Shown piece by piece: positions 44,983-54,655 of a DNA stretch of 64,000 bases (positions are counted from its first letter, which is position 1; every line of letters starts with the position of its first letter). Source of the DNA: Janthinobacterium saanense (GTDB lineage Bacteria > Pseudomonadota > Gammaproteobacteria > Burkholderiales > Burkholderiaceae_D); contig NZ_JACHCI010000002.1 in assembly GCF_014200675.1 (NCBI RefSeq), positions 62,001 to 126,000 on the forward strand, read 5' to 3'. Both the position numbers and the translations under genes were made by a program. The notes beneath the pieces are model-generated. The model was not told the origin of the DNA. It did not search any database and saw nothing but the letters and a program-made list of their open reading frames with translations.

Positions 44983-46337
44983 TGGATAACGCAGGCTTGC
45001 TGGAGGCCTATGCGGCGACCCTGCGCAATTTTCGCCTGGAGTTCAGCCGCGGCGGAGCATATACGGGCATCGTGCTGATACTGCTGGGCATGGGGCTCGA
45101 CTCGGCCCTGTATCCCGGCAAGCAGGCCGCCTTCACAGGCGCGCGCATCCTGGTGGCGGCCCTGATACTGTGCGTGGTGCTGGCCATGCGCACGCGCTGG
45201 GCGCAGGAACGCATACAGTGGCTGACGTTTATGTGGCTGCTGCTGCCGCAATTGATGATCGCCTGGATGATTGCCGTGACCGAGGGCGCTGCATCGATCT
45301 ATTATGTAGGCATGACCCTGGCGATTTATTCCTCCGGCATCGTGCTGGCCTTTGGCCTGTGGCAAAACATGGTTTTTGGCGCAGTGTCATGCCTGCTGTA
45401 TGTCTGCGCCTGCGTCTGGTATGCGCGCGGCTTTGACTTGCGGGCCGCCTTTGTCGTCAACACCCTGTTCCTGGTCATGTCGGCCAGCATCAGTACCGTG
45501 TTTACCTATTTTAATGAGCGCGCCCGCTTCATGCTGTTCCAGCTGAAGGCGGAAGTGGCGCAGAAAAACATGCAGCTTGAGGAAACCAACCGCAACCTGG
45601 CCGATATCAAAGGGCAGATGCTGCAGCAGGAAAAGATGGCCGCCATCGGTACGCTGGCGGCGGGCTTGCTGCACGAAGTCAATAACCCTGTCAATTTTTG
45701 CATGATGGCGATCGAAGTCGCCATCGAAGACCCGGCCGCCAAGAAAAGCGCGCTGATCAGTGAATGCCTGACCGACGCCAGGCAGGGCATGCTGCGTGTG
45801 CAGCACATCGTGTCGGATCTGAAAACCTTTGCTTATCGCAAGAATGGCAAGCAGCTGGAAAACGGCCATTTCCCGTTTGCCCGCGCGCTGGACGCGGCCA
45901 TCCGCCTGGTGGGCCATGAAACGAAAGGCGTCAGCATCGTGCGTGAGCTGCCCGACGATACATTGGTGCGCGGTGACGAGGCCGCCATCGTTGGCGTACT
46001 GATCAATCTGCTGGGCAATGCCGCACTGTCCATGCGCAAGCGCAATGCGCCGCCGTTCGAGATCCGCATCAGCGCCCGCTGGGATGGCGACCGGCTGCGA
46101 ATCGGCGTGCGCGACAATGGCCCCGGCATTGCGCCGGAAAACCTGGCGCGTGTGTTTGAACCATTCTTCACCACCCGCGAAGTGGGGCAGGGACTGGGGC
46201 TGGGCTTGAGCATCAGCTATGGCGTGATCGAGCGCCACGGCGGCACCCTGAGCGCCGAAAGCGAGTTCGGCGCCTGGGCCAGCATGAATTTCGACTTGCC
46301 CCGGCCGGATTGGGAGGGGCATCAACATGAAAGATGA
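44979..46337 (+). CDS. phcS: PhcS-like membrane sensor histidine kinase
   Basis: The 452-residue protein has six predicted helices in the first 190 residues, a coiled-coil linker (FQLKAEVAQKNMQLEETNR), an H-box LLHEVNNPVNF and an intact ATPase domain (N-box LGNAAL, RDNGPGI, GQGLGLGLSI). It should bind a hydroxy-fatty-acid methyl ester at the membrane and signal to the two response regulators downstream. ATGATG lets translation start at 44979, overlapping the phcB-like stop. Confidence 0.75.
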   Translation: MMDNAGLLEAYAATLRNFRLEFSRGGAYTGIVLILLGMGLDSALYPGKQAAFTGARILVAALILCVVLAMRTRWAQERIQWLTFMWLLLPQLMIAWMIAVTEGAASIYYVGMTLAIYSSGIVLAFGLWQNMVFGAVSCLLYVCACVWYARGFDLRAAFVVNTLFLVMSASISTVFTYFNERARFMLFQLKAEVAQKNMQLEETNRNLADIKGQMLQQEKMAAIGTLAAGLLHEVNNPVNFCMMAIEVAIEDPAAKKSALISECLTDARQGMLRVQHIVSDLKTFAYRKNGKQLENGHFPFARALDAAIRLVGHETKGVSIVRELPDDTLVRGDEAAIVGVLINLLGNAALSMRKRNAPPFEIRISARWDGDRLRIGVRDNGPGIAPENLARVFEPFFTTREVGQGLGLGLSISYGVIERHGGTLSAESEFGAWASMNFDLPRPDWEGHQHER

Positions 46338-47439
46338 TAGCCGCGCCACCGTGCTGTACGTCGATGATGAAGAGCTGGCGTGCAAGTATTTCAGCCACAC
46401 AGTCGGCGCGCGCTACCGTGTGCTGACGGCGCCCGGTGTCGATGCTGCCCTGGCCTTGCTGGTCGGCACGGGCGGCGAGGTCGACGTACTGGTCACCGAT
46501 TACCGCATGCCGGGCCGACTGGGCAGTGAATTGCTGCAGGAAGTGGCGCGCCTGTATCCGCATATCGTGTGCATGCTGGTGACAGCCTATGCCGACAAGC
46601 AAGTGTTGCTTGAACTGATCAATGGCGGCACCTTGTTCCGCCTGCTGGAAAAGCCCTTCGACATGCCGTCCATGTTGAACGCGCTGCAGCTGGCCGTGCA
46701 GACGGGGCGCGAACGGGCGGCCCGCCGCCAGGGTTTGATGGCCATCGATGAATCGCTGGCTTTCCTGGCGCATGAATTGAATACCCCGCTGGGGGCGATC
46801 GCCAATTTTGCGCGCGGCATCGAGCGGCGCGCGGGCGTGGCCGACACGCCAGCGGCCGAGCTTGTCGAAGCGGCGGCCCTGATGCATGAGAATGCCCGTT
46901 ATTGCCTGGCGATCCTGGCCAGCTTTGTCGACACCGTACGCCTGGCCAGCGCCGGACCTGGCATGCAGGCAGGGCGGGGACGCCACGCCGCCAGCGCGGG
47001 GCAAGTGCTGGCGGGGCTGCTCGACAGCTATCCTTTGTCGGCCAGCCAGCGTGCCGCCATCACGCTGGCTATCGAAGACGATTTCGCCATCAGCGAGTCG
47101 CCCAACTGTGTCGCACTGATCCTGTCCTCGGTGCTGGGCCATGCCTTGCGACGGCTGGCCGGCCACCCGCATCCGCTGCTGCTGTTCACGGTCGGCAATG
47201 GCCATATCAGCCTGAACGATAACGGCGCCGCCATCCTGCCGGATTTGCCTGAGCGTTTGTTGCATGATCCCATCACTAACGATAGCGTAGCAGAGCCTGC
47301 CTGGAGTATGATTTTCTGTCAGCGCATGATGCATTCTTTTGGTGGCAATATCGATATCGGTATTGTTGGCAATGGCGCTGACAGCGAGACGACTGTCACC
47401 CTGAGTTTTCCAGTCCACATAAGGAATGAGCATGATTGA
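46327..47439 (+). CDS. phcR: PhcR-like response regulator with kinase-like tail
   Basis: The 370-residue protein has a receiver (VLYVDDEELACKYF, phospho-Asp in LVTDYRMPG, K in LLEKPFDM) and a C-terminal histidine kinase-like domain with H-box FLAHELNTPLGAI. The ATPase half is degenerate, so it may be a phospho-acceptor rather than a kinase. It overlaps the phcS-like stop by 11 bp. In Ralstonia, PhcR joins PhcS and PhcQ to control PhcA, which is not in this window. Confidence 0.72.
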   Translation: MKDDSRATVLYVDDEELACKYFSHTVGARYRVLTAPGVDAALALLVGTGGEVDVLVTDYRMPGRLGSELLQEVARLYPHIVCMLVTAYADKQVLLELINGGTLFRLLEKPFDMPSMLNALQLAVQTGRERAARRQGLMAIDESLAFLAHELNTPLGAIANFARGIERRAGVADTPAAELVEAAALMHENARYCLAILASFVDTVRLASAGPGMQAGRGRHAASAGQVLAGLLDSYPLSASQRAAITLAIEDDFAISESPNCVALILSSVLGHALRRLAGHPHPLLLFTVGNGHISLNDNGAAILPDLPERLLHDPITNDSVAEPAWSMIFCQRMMHSFGGNIDIGIVGNGADSETTVTLSFPVHIRNEHD

Positions 47440-48445
47440 CGCCAAGCTGCCTTTGCCGCCCCAGCGCGCGCCTGAGCAGGAACTGCCGACGATACTGTAT
47501 GTCGATGACGAAGCCAACGCCTTGAAATATTTTCAGCGCGCCATCGCACCGATGGCCGAAGTCCTGACCGCCACCTCGGTGGAAGAGGGCAAGCGCATCC
47601 TCGATGAGCACGGCGGGCGGATCGCCGTGCTGGTATCGGACCAGCGCATGCCTGGTGCCTACGGCAATGCGTTGCTGTCCTATGCCTGGGACCGCCACCC
47701 GCACATCGTGCGCATCCTGACCACCGCGTATTCCGAGCTGGAGCATACGGTGGAAGCGGTCAACCAGGGGCAGATACACCGCTACATCCAGAAACCGTGG
47801 GATATCGCGGCCCTGCGCATGGAATTGAAGCAGGCGCTGGACCTGGCCCAGCTGCGCAACGAGCATGCGCAATTGCTGCGTGAAAAATTGCTGGTGCGCC
47901 AGCGGCAGGCGATCGCCAACCGCATCGGCAGCTTGTACCTGCTGTGCGCCAGCCTGGCCGGGCCGGAGCAGCAATTGCCGGTGGAAGCCTATCTGTCGGC
48001 GGCGCTGACGGCCGGCGTGACGCCGCCCGAGCCCGACTGGCTGACGATGGACCATGCCGACCTGGTCAGTTCCGAAGCGTTCCGCAGCACCGCATTTGCC
48101 GCGGCCGTACGCCAGCAACTGGACAAGCTGGAGCGCGACCATCCGGGGCCGGGGGTGGAGCAAGCCTTCGAGATGCTGCAGCCCGTATTTGGGGAAGCGC
48201 TGCAAGACAGAGGCGGCACGGCGCTGTTTCTCGAATCCCGTCTGCTGACGGAGTTTCTGGAAACGCCGACCGGCACGCCGGTGTCGGCCGTGCACGCGTT
48301 CTGGCTGGCCAGCCTGTTATGGCTGGCGCGGCGCGGCTGGTCGCTGCATTTGAGTTCCAGCGAGCACGGTTTGCAGGGCCGGCTGGTACAGGCCGAGCCA
48401 GCATTAAAACCCGATCATCTGGCCGCCTGGATAGAGCAGTTTTAA
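47432..48445 (+). CDS. phcQ: PhcQ-like response regulator
   Basis: The 337-residue protein has a receiver (ILYVDDEANALKYFQ, LVSDQRMPGAYGN, YIQKPWD) followed by a coiled-coil (LKQALDLAQLRNEHAQLLREK) and a helical C-terminal domain of unknown type. ATG 47432 has AAGGA at 6 bases; an ATG at 47426 is too close. It overlaps the phcR-like gene by 8 bp and ends the operon. It would receive phosphate from the PhcS-like kinase. Confidence 0.75.
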   Translation: MIDAKLPLPPQRAPEQELPTILYVDDEANALKYFQRAIAPMAEVLTATSVEEGKRILDEHGGRIAVLVSDQRMPGAYGNALLSYAWDRHPHIVRILTTAYSELEHTVEAVNQGQIHRYIQKPWDIAALRMELKQALDLAQLRNEHAQLLREKLLVRQRQAIANRIGSLYLLCASLAGPEQQLPVEAYLSAALTAGVTPPEPDWLTMDHADLVSSEAFRSTAFAAAVRQQLDKLERDHPGPGVEQAFEMLQPVFGEALQDRGGTALFLESRLLTEFLETPTGTPVSAVHAFWLASLLWLARRGWSLHLSSSEHGLQGRLVQAEPALKPDHLAAWIEQF

Positions 48446-48472
48446 AAAAATCCGGGGCGTTGATTGATCGGA

Positions 48473-49000
48473 TCAGCGCTCCGATACCATCTTCAAATTA
48501 GCCAGGCCCTTGTCAAAGTCCTTGCCTATCATGGTATCCATGCTGACGAACACGTTCATGACCTTGCTGACGTAAGGGCTGGGGCCGGTCATGGTCCAGT
48601 TTACCCTGGTGTTGTCGCCATCGGGCGAGAGCGTAAAAGTGGTGGTGTTGTGGCTTTCGAACGGCTTCAGGAAATCGAGCTTGATGACAGTGCGTTCTGG
48701 CGTTGCCGCCTCGGTGATTTCCATGCGGCCGGCGCCCACCTTGTCGTTACCCTGCCACGCATATTGCGCGCCCAGGCCGCTGCTCGGGCCGCTGAAGGTG
48801 CGGCGCATGGCAGGATCGAGTTTTTCCCAAGGCGACCAGGCCGCCCAGTAGTGGAAGTCGGTGATCATGCCGGCGATTTTTTCTGGGGGCGCCTTGATGG
48901 ACACTTCGCGCTGCACGCTGAAGGTATCGGGCTTGGTGGTGGCGTAGCCGAGGATGGCGGCGACGATGACAACGATGACTAGCAGGGTCTTCTTGATCAT
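48473..49000 (-). CDS. SRPBCC-family protein with N-terminal anchor
   Basis: The 175-residue protein has one N-terminal membrane helix (KKTLLVIVVIVAAILGYA) and a START/Bet v 1-like fold with ITDFHYWAAWSPWEKLDPAM and DFDKGLANLK, typical of polyketide-cyclase/dehydrase-type SRPBCC proteins. It probably binds a hydrophobic ligand. GGAG precedes ATG 49000. It is convergent with the PhcQ-like gene. Confidence 0.85.
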   Translation of the reverse strand: MIKKTLLVIVVIVAAILGYATTKPDTFSVQREVSIKAPPEKIAGMITDFHYWAAWSPWEKLDPAMRRTFSGPSSGLGAQYAWQGNDKVGAGRMEITEAATPERTVIKLDFLKPFESHNTTTFTLSPDGDNTRVNWTMTGPSPYVSKVMNVFVSMDTMIGKDFDKGLANLKMVSER

Positions 49001-49189
49001 ATGCTCTCCAAATTATAATAGTAGATACGATACGAACAGATCGGATCAATCTTAGCAGATATCAATCTGTGCGCGCCATTCGGCCGCCGTATTATTTGCG
49101 CCACTTCGGTCTCACCTTGCACAGCGCGTTGTCGTGCGGCGCCATCGTCCGCTAGAATGCTGGCCCGCAAAGAATTCAACTAAGGAATT

Positions 49190-49975
49190 ATGATTCAACG
49201 ATCGATCGCCAGGCTGACCCTGGCGTGCGGCCTGCTGGCTTCCGCCTTCGCCGCGAACCTGGCGCACGCCGATGCCTGTCCGGCCATGTATGTCGATGGC
49301 CGCAAACCGGAAATCACCAATCCCAAGATGGACGTCGCCACCACCGAGCTGTGCTACACGGTGTTTGGCGTCATGCATTCGGGCCTGACGCGCACCCCGC
49401 TGTGGTCGGCCGAACATTTAACCGCCAGCAATGTGGAAGCGGCGCAGACTTTGTCGCGCGAAAACTCTTTCCATGCCGAACGCCGCTTGCCAGCTGGCCA
49501 GCGCGCCGAACTGAGCGACTATGCGCGCAGCGGCTTTGACCGTGGCCATATGGCGCCGAATGGCGACATGCCGGACCGCATCAGCCAGCAAGACAGTTTT
49601 ACCCTGGCCAATATGGTGCCGCAAGACAGCGCCAACAACCGCTACGTGTGGGCCGGCATCGAAGGCGCCGTGCGCAAGATGGCCAAGAAGGAGGGCGACC
49701 TGTATGTGATCACCGGGCCGGCCTTTATCGGCGGCAACCTGCAGAAAGTCGGCCGCGTGCTGGTGCCCAGCCATTTGTACAAGGCCGTCTACAGCCCCCG
49801 CCAGCGCGCTGGCGCGGCCTATTTCATCGCCAATACGGACACCAGGGATTACGAAGTGCTGAGCATCGCGCAACTGGAAGACAGGATAGGCATCAATCTG
49901 TTACCGTCGCTGACGCGGCAGCAAAAAATGTCCATGTTGAGCTTGCCCAAGGTGAACCGCAAGTCCAAGAAATAA
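49190..49975 (+). CDS. Secreted DNA/RNA non-specific endonuclease
   Basis: The 261-residue product has a signal peptide ending NLAHADAC and a beta-beta-alpha-Me nuclease domain with DRGHMAPNGD (D117-H120, the NUC1/Serratia signature). The catalytic His and the metal-ligand Asn (NMVPQDSANN) are present. It degrades extracellular or periplasmic nucleic acid. AAGGA precedes ATG 49190. No cognate inhibitor is adjacent. Confidence 0.9.
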   Translation: MIQRSIARLTLACGLLASAFAANLAHADACPAMYVDGRKPEITNPKMDVATTELCYTVFGVMHSGLTRTPLWSAEHLTASNVEAAQTLSRENSFHAERRLPAGQRAELSDYARSGFDRGHMAPNGDMPDRISQQDSFTLANMVPQDSANNRYVWAGIEGAVRKMAKKEGDLYVITGPAFIGGNLQKVGRVLVPSHLYKAVYSPRQRAGAAYFIANTDTRDYEVLSIAQLEDRIGINLLPSLTRQQKMSMLSLPKVNRKSKK

Positions 49976-50002
49976 TTCGTTTGAATTTGGAGAAAGAAAA
50001 CC

Positions 50003-50257
50003 ATGAGTGCAAAGAAATTCATCCCCTACGCCAATGAAAGCGACGTGCTGTCCATCGGCGGCCTGTCAATCGAAAACCGTTTGGACCGCATCAGCCTCAG
50101 CGGCGATATCGATTTGACCCAGGACAAGGCCGGCCTGGCCCTGGCCCTGCAGCTGCAGAAACTGCTGGGCGATGTGGTGGCCCAGCTGGAAAAAGCAGCA
50201 TTGCCGGATCAGCTGCCGCCGCCGGTGACAACGACGGTGGCCAATCCGTTTGCATAA
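50003..50257 (+). CDS. Small conserved-looking protein of unknown function
   Basis: The 84-residue protein has GGAGA before its ATG and lies 27 bp after the nuclease, so it is probably co-transcribed. It has an N-terminal beta pattern (DVLSIGGLSIENRLDRISLSGDIDL) and a helix, then a Pro-rich tail. No signal peptide and no known domain. An inhibitor role for the nuclease is possible but unsupported. Confidence 0.7.
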   Translation: MSAKKFIPYANESDVLSIGGLSIENRLDRISLSGDIDLTQDKAGLALALQLQKLLGDVVAQLEKAALPDQLPPPVTTTVANPFA

Positions 50258-50299
50258 GGCGCTATCACTGCGCGCCATGAAAAGTCGCGCAGGCGCGCT

Positions 50300-51062
50300 T
50301 TAATACGGTTCGCCATCCGGATCTTCCACGCGATAACCCTTGGCCTTCAGCGACGCCAAATAGCCGTGCGGGTCGAGGATGTCAGCCAAACGCAGGGAGG
50401 CGAAGCTGCTGGTATTGTTCGCCAGCGCTTTCTCGGCGGCCGCCAGCCAGGCTTCCAGCATGCGTTCCTTGACATGCTGGAAGCCTGGCTGGTTTTTGGC
50501 GAACTCGCCATTGCGCATGGCATTGCTGCATTCGCTTTCCTGGTCGGCGTAATCGAGTTTCTGTATCCCTTGCAGATCGCCCTTGGCCCAGGCATTGGCG
50601 CGTACGCGCATGGCGTCGATATCGCCTTCCAGCCGCGCCAGCGTCTTCGAGAAACACTGCGCATCGGCCAGTTGCGACTTCTTGAAATCCTTCAGCAGCT
50701 TTGATGGATCGTCCATAGTCAGCTCGATGCCTGTCTTGACGACCTTGAGTTTGTGCTGCTCGACGATCTTGTCGATCTTGCGGCTCACGTCATAACCCTT
50801 GGACAGCCCCGCCTGCTTTAGTCCCGCCTCGAACAGGGTATCGGCCGCGAAAATGGGCCGCTCGCGTTCGATGCTGTCGTTGTCACCCAGGTATTTTGCT
50901 TTCAGCGGCTGCCAGCGCGCGTACACGTCGGCCTACCACCAGGATTTTTTCGCCGGCCTCTGCGGCTTCAGGCTCGCTTGCAAGGGAAGCCGTATCGGCT
51001 TGCGCCCAAGCGGACGAGACAGCCAGGGATAGATACAGGGCAGGCAGCAGACGTTGCAACAT
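50300..51062 (-). pseudogene. TraB/GumN-family gene broken by an internal deletion
   Basis: A normal TraB/GumN N-terminus begins at ATG 51062: signal peptide LYLSLAVSSAWAQA and then the start of the domain, EKILVVG. It stops soon after. The middle of the protein is missing. The C-terminal part resumes in another frame near 50930 (VYARWQPLKAKYLGD) and runs to 50300, ending VEDPDGEPY. The junction lies at about 50928-50940. An out-of-frame deletion of roughly 100 residues explains both halves. The product would be truncated, so it should be treated as a pseudogene. Confidence 0.75.
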
Positions 51063-51190
51063 GTGGCGTATCTTTCAATAGTTTTCAAAGTTGCAAGATA
51101 ACATGGCTTGCCTGGAGCGCCAAGGGACTGCGCCATTGGCCCGTATGCATCCACCAGCCTGCGCCTGATGCATGCGGGCCAGTACAACGA

Positions 51191-54079
51191 TTACTGCGCG
51201 AACGCCGCGCCCGCTGGCGTGATGGTCACGGCTTCGGGTTGGATGTTCAGTTTCATGGCGCCGATGACCTTGTCTTCATCGAGCAGGGCTTGCGGCTTGT
51301 TGCCGTCGTATTTGATGGGCGAGAAGGCGTCGCTGACCAGCTTTTCCTTCAGGCCGGCCGCATCCTTGGCAATCACCACGACCGACAGGTTCTTCGCCGA
51401 CAGGTGCTGCTTGATGGCGCGGTTGACGTCAAGCACCGTCAGTTTCGACAGGCCGTCACGCATCAGCCTGGTGAATTCCGGCGTGCCATACCATTGCGAG
51501 TCCAGCGCGTAACCAAGCTGCTGGTCTTGCGTCGAGGTCATGACAAACACGTTTTTCATCAGGTAGTCGCGGGTATTGGAGAAATCTTCCTGCGTCAAGC
51601 CATGGTCGACCAGCTTGCCCAGTTCCGTCAGGGCCACGCGCAGGGCGAAGTGGGCGTTTTCCGGGGCGACCGGGCGTATCCAGATCTCGAACAGCTGCGC
51701 CTTGCGGCCCAGGTTGGGATTCGGGAAGAACTGGAACATGCCGCGCGGGAACGCTTCGATATACGCGTAGTCGCCATAGTTCATGCCGCGGATTTCACGG
51801 ATGCGCTGGTACAGGAAGGAGTTCGAGGCGCGGTGCTCGCCCAGCCAGGTTTTCGCCAGCCACAGGGCAGGGAAGTCCGGGTCGGTGCGGGTCACGTCCA
51901 GCGGCAAGCCAAACGAGATGGCCGTGGCGCGCGTGTTTTTCTCGATGATTTCCACTTCCAGGCCGTGCGCCTTGTGGCCCACCGGTTTGGCGATCGCTGG
52001 CAAGCCAGGGCCGGCTGGCAGTGCTGCCAGCGCCTGGGTCAGCGAGGCCGTCATGGTCTCGGAGACATCGCCGGAAATGCCGATTTTCACTGCTTCTTGC
52101 GTGTAGGCGGTTTTCCAGAACTGTTTTACGTCGTCCAGGGTGATGGCATCGATGCCGGCTACCGTGCCCAGAACGGGGTGGCCGTAGGGCGTGCCCGCAT
52201 AGACATTGGTTTGCAGGCGTTCCTTGGCGAATTCCTCTTCGTTATTGTCTTTCAGGTCCAGCAGCAGCGCGTTCTTTTGCGCATCTTTCAGGCGGCGGAA
52301 GTCGTCTTCGCGGAAACCGGGCGAGAGCAGCAGCGGCAAGGCGATCTGGTTGAACTGGGCCCAGTTATCCTTGTGGATGGAGCCCGTAAACGTGGTCATT
52401 TCCTTGTCCGTCTGCTGGTTGAAACTGCCGGCCAGCGGGAACAGGGCTTGCTTGACTTCATCGATCTTGCGCTCGCTGGAGCCGCCCGCCGTGACCATCG
52501 CGGCCGTCAGCGCAGCCAGGCCTTCCTTGCCTTGCGGATCTTGCGCCGAACCGACCGTGAACAGCAGCTTGTAGCGGATTTGCGGCAAGGCCGATTTCTG
52601 CACCAGCACGTCAAATTTGCTGTTTGACACGGCTGGCAGCAAGCTGGCCAGTGTCGGCGTGGTGGCGATCGCGGCAGGCAAGGCTTGATTTGACAAGGTG
52701 CTGACCACCAGGCCATCGTCGCTCAGGTATTTTTGCGCAGCCGCTTGCAGGTCGGCTGGCGTGAGCGAGTCGATCAAACGGTAGTACTGGTTGATGGTGG
52801 CGTAGGAACGGTCGAAATGCACGAAGGACGCCAGGGTGCCGGCGATTTGCTCGGTATTGTCCAGCGAGCGTATCAAGCCGTATTTCTCGGCCGACTTGGC
52901 GTCCGCCAGGTCTTTGTCGCTGACCGGCGTGCTGCGCAGCTGGGCCACGGTTTTCAGGATGGCGTCGCGCACATACACGGCGTCGTCACTGTTTTTCACG
53001 CGCGCGCCGATCACGGCCAGGGTAGGATCGACGCGGTCCGGCGTCATCTCGAACAGCTGGTCGACCTTTTGCTCGTTTTGCACCAGGCGCTTGTACAGCG
53101 GCGAGGTATTGCCGAACGACAGGGACAGCAGGGTCGCCAGCGCTGCCTGGTCCTTGTTCTTCACGGAAAACGCGGGCGCATGGAAGCCGACCGCTACCCA
53201 CGGCAGGGTCGGCGTCGGCCAGGCCACATGCGTGTACACGGGGCCGTGCGGCGCCGGTTCGGCCGGCACGGCGGGCTGCGGCTTGCCGCGCTGCCACTGG
53301 CTCCAGTATTTTTCCACCAGCGCAATGGCTTTTTGCGGATCGACGTCACCGGCGATGATCACGGTCGTGCGTTCCGGCCGGTACCAGCGGTCGAAGAAGA
53401 CCTTCGAATACGCGTACTGGTTGGGCATGTCTTCGATGTCCTTGATGAAGCCCATCGTCGTATGCTTGTAGGTATGCGTGGTGTAGGCGCTGTCGCGCAT
53501 GACTTCGAACAGTTTCGAGACCGGATTGGCGCTGTTCTTGTTGTATTCACCGAGCACGGCGCGCGATTCGGTCTTGAACGCGTCTTCCGGGTAGTCCAGA
53601 TGCTGGAAGCGGTCCGCTTCCACTTTCAGCACGGTTTCCAGGTCTTCCTTGGCAAACGTGGTGTGGTAATTGGTCAGGTCATCGCTGGTGTAGGCGTTCT
53701 GGCGCGCACCGGCCTTGGTGATGATGGCCTGGTATTTCTCTGGCGGGTAGGCCTTGGTGCCGCGGAACATCATGTGCTCGAAGAAATGGGCAAAACCGGA
53801 CTTGCCTGGCTCGACTTCATTGCGCGAACCCGTCTGCACGGGGATTTGCAAGGACACGATGTTGGGGAAGCCGGTCGGCACGATGATGATCTTCAAACCA
53901 TTGGCGAGGGTCTTTTCAGTGGCCTTGAGGGGGAGTAAATCAGCCTTGGCGGCGCTTTTGGCGCTGCTTGCCTGCGGGGCGGGCGTGGCGGCAGGGGTTT
54001 GCTGGGCCAGGCTGGAAGACGCCATGGCCGATAGGGCCAGGGCGAAGAGAGGAATAAACGCGGGCTTGATTTTTGACAC
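51191..54079 (-). CDS. M16-family zinc metallopeptidase, two-unit
   Basis: The 962-residue product starts at GTG 54079 with CAGGAG five bases upstream and a signal peptide ending ASSSLAQ. The first M16 unit has the zinc motif HFFEH (H98, E101, H102) and a distal glutamate in AVLGEYNKN. The second unit (about 500-950) lacks HxxEH and is inactive, a normal split in pitrilysin-like proteins. It is a periplasmic peptidase for small peptides or signal-peptide remnants. Confidence 0.9.
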   Translation of the reverse strand: MSKIKPAFIPLFALALSAMASSSLAQQTPAATPAPQASSAKSAAKADLLPLKATEKTLANGLKIIIVPTGFPNIVSLQIPVQTGSRNEVEPGKSGFAHFFEHMMFRGTKAYPPEKYQAIITKAGARQNAYTSDDLTNYHTTFAKEDLETVLKVEADRFQHLDYPEDAFKTESRAVLGEYNKNSANPVSKLFEVMRDSAYTTHTYKHTTMGFIKDIEDMPNQYAYSKVFFDRWYRPERTTVIIAGDVDPQKAIALVEKYWSQWQRGKPQPAVPAEPAPHGPVYTHVAWPTPTLPWVAVGFHAPAFSVKNKDQAALATLLSLSFGNTSPLYKRLVQNEQKVDQLFEMTPDRVDPTLAVIGARVKNSDDAVYVRDAILKTVAQLRSTPVSDKDLADAKSAEKYGLIRSLDNTEQIAGTLASFVHFDRSYATINQYYRLIDSLTPADLQAAAQKYLSDDGLVVSTLSNQALPAAIATTPTLASLLPAVSNSKFDVLVQKSALPQIRYKLLFTVGSAQDPQGKEGLAALTAAMVTAGGSSERKIDEVKQALFPLAGSFNQQTDKEMTTFTGSIHKDNWAQFNQIALPLLLSPGFREDDFRRLKDAQKNALLLDLKDNNEEEFAKERLQTNVYAGTPYGHPVLGTVAGIDAITLDDVKQFWKTAYTQEAVKIGISGDVSETMTASLTQALAALPAGPGLPAIAKPVGHKAHGLEVEIIEKNTRATAISFGLPLDVTRTDPDFPALWLAKTWLGEHRASNSFLYQRIREIRGMNYGDYAYIEAFPRGMFQFFPNPNLGRKAQLFEIWIRPVAPENAHFALRVALTELGKLVDHGLTQEDFSNTRDYLMKNVFVMTSTQDQQLGYALDSQWYGTPEFTRLMRDGLSKLTVLDVNRAIKQHLSAKNLSVVVIAKDAAGLKEKLVSDAFSPIKYDGNKPQALLDEDKVIGAMKLNIQPEAVTITPAGAAFAQ

Positions 54080-54140
54080 AGGGTCTCCTGTTGTTGAACG
54101 GGTTGCAACACATAGGATATCTGCAAGACTGTGCATAGTG

Positions 54141-54164
54141 CAAGATGGCGCGGCCGCCATCTTG
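54141..54164. terminator. Hairpin between DUF1348 and M16 genes
   Basis: CAAGATGGCG and CGCCATCTTG form perfect 10-bp arms around CGGC, 15 bp after the DUF1348 stop. There is no T-run, so it may be a weak terminator or an mRNA-stabilising hairpin. Confidence 0.45.
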
Positions 54165-54178
54165 CCGTGGCGTTTAGC

Positions 54179-54655
54179 TTACAAGCCCAATGCCGACAAT
54201 CCCGGATGGTCGTCAGGGCGGCGTCCCAGCGGCCAGTGAAACAGGCGTTCGCCCGCCTTGATCGGCATATCGTTGATGGAAGCGTGGCGCTTCGTCATCA
54301 AACCGTCAGGGCCGAATTCCCAGTTCTCATTGCCATACGAGCGGTACCAGTTGCCGGCGTCGTCATGCCATTCATAGGCGTAGCGCACGGCGATGCGGTT
54401 GTCGGTATAAGCCCAGAGTTCCTTGATCAGGCGGTAATCGAGTTCCCTGTTCCATTTGCGCTCCAGGAAGGCGCGTGCTTCGTCGCGGTTGACGGCAAAT
54501 TCGGCACGGTTGCGCCAGCGGGTGTCCAGGCTGTAGGCCAGCGCGACCCTGGACGCATCGCGGCTGTTCCAGCCATCTTCGGCCAGGCGGACTTTTTCGA
54601 TGGCGCTCTCGCGTGTAAACGGCGGCAGCGGCGGGCGCAGTGTGATGTCGTTCAT
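54179..54655 (-). CDS. DUF1348 / NTF2-like protein
   Basis: The 158-residue protein matches DUF1348 ([65 protein letters not shown]). It has an NTF2-like cone fold and is a soluble enzyme-like protein of unknown reaction. ATG 54655 overlaps the TetR stop in ATGA, so they form an operon and the regulator probably controls it. Confidence 0.9.
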   Translation of the reverse strand: MNDITLRPPLPPFTRESAIEKVRLAEDGWNSRDASRVALAYSLDTRWRNRAEFAVNRDEARAFLERKWNRELDYRLIKELWAYTDNRIAVRYAYEWHDDAGNWYRSYGNENWEFGPDGLMTKRHASINDMPIKAGERLFHWPLGRRPDDHPGLSALGL

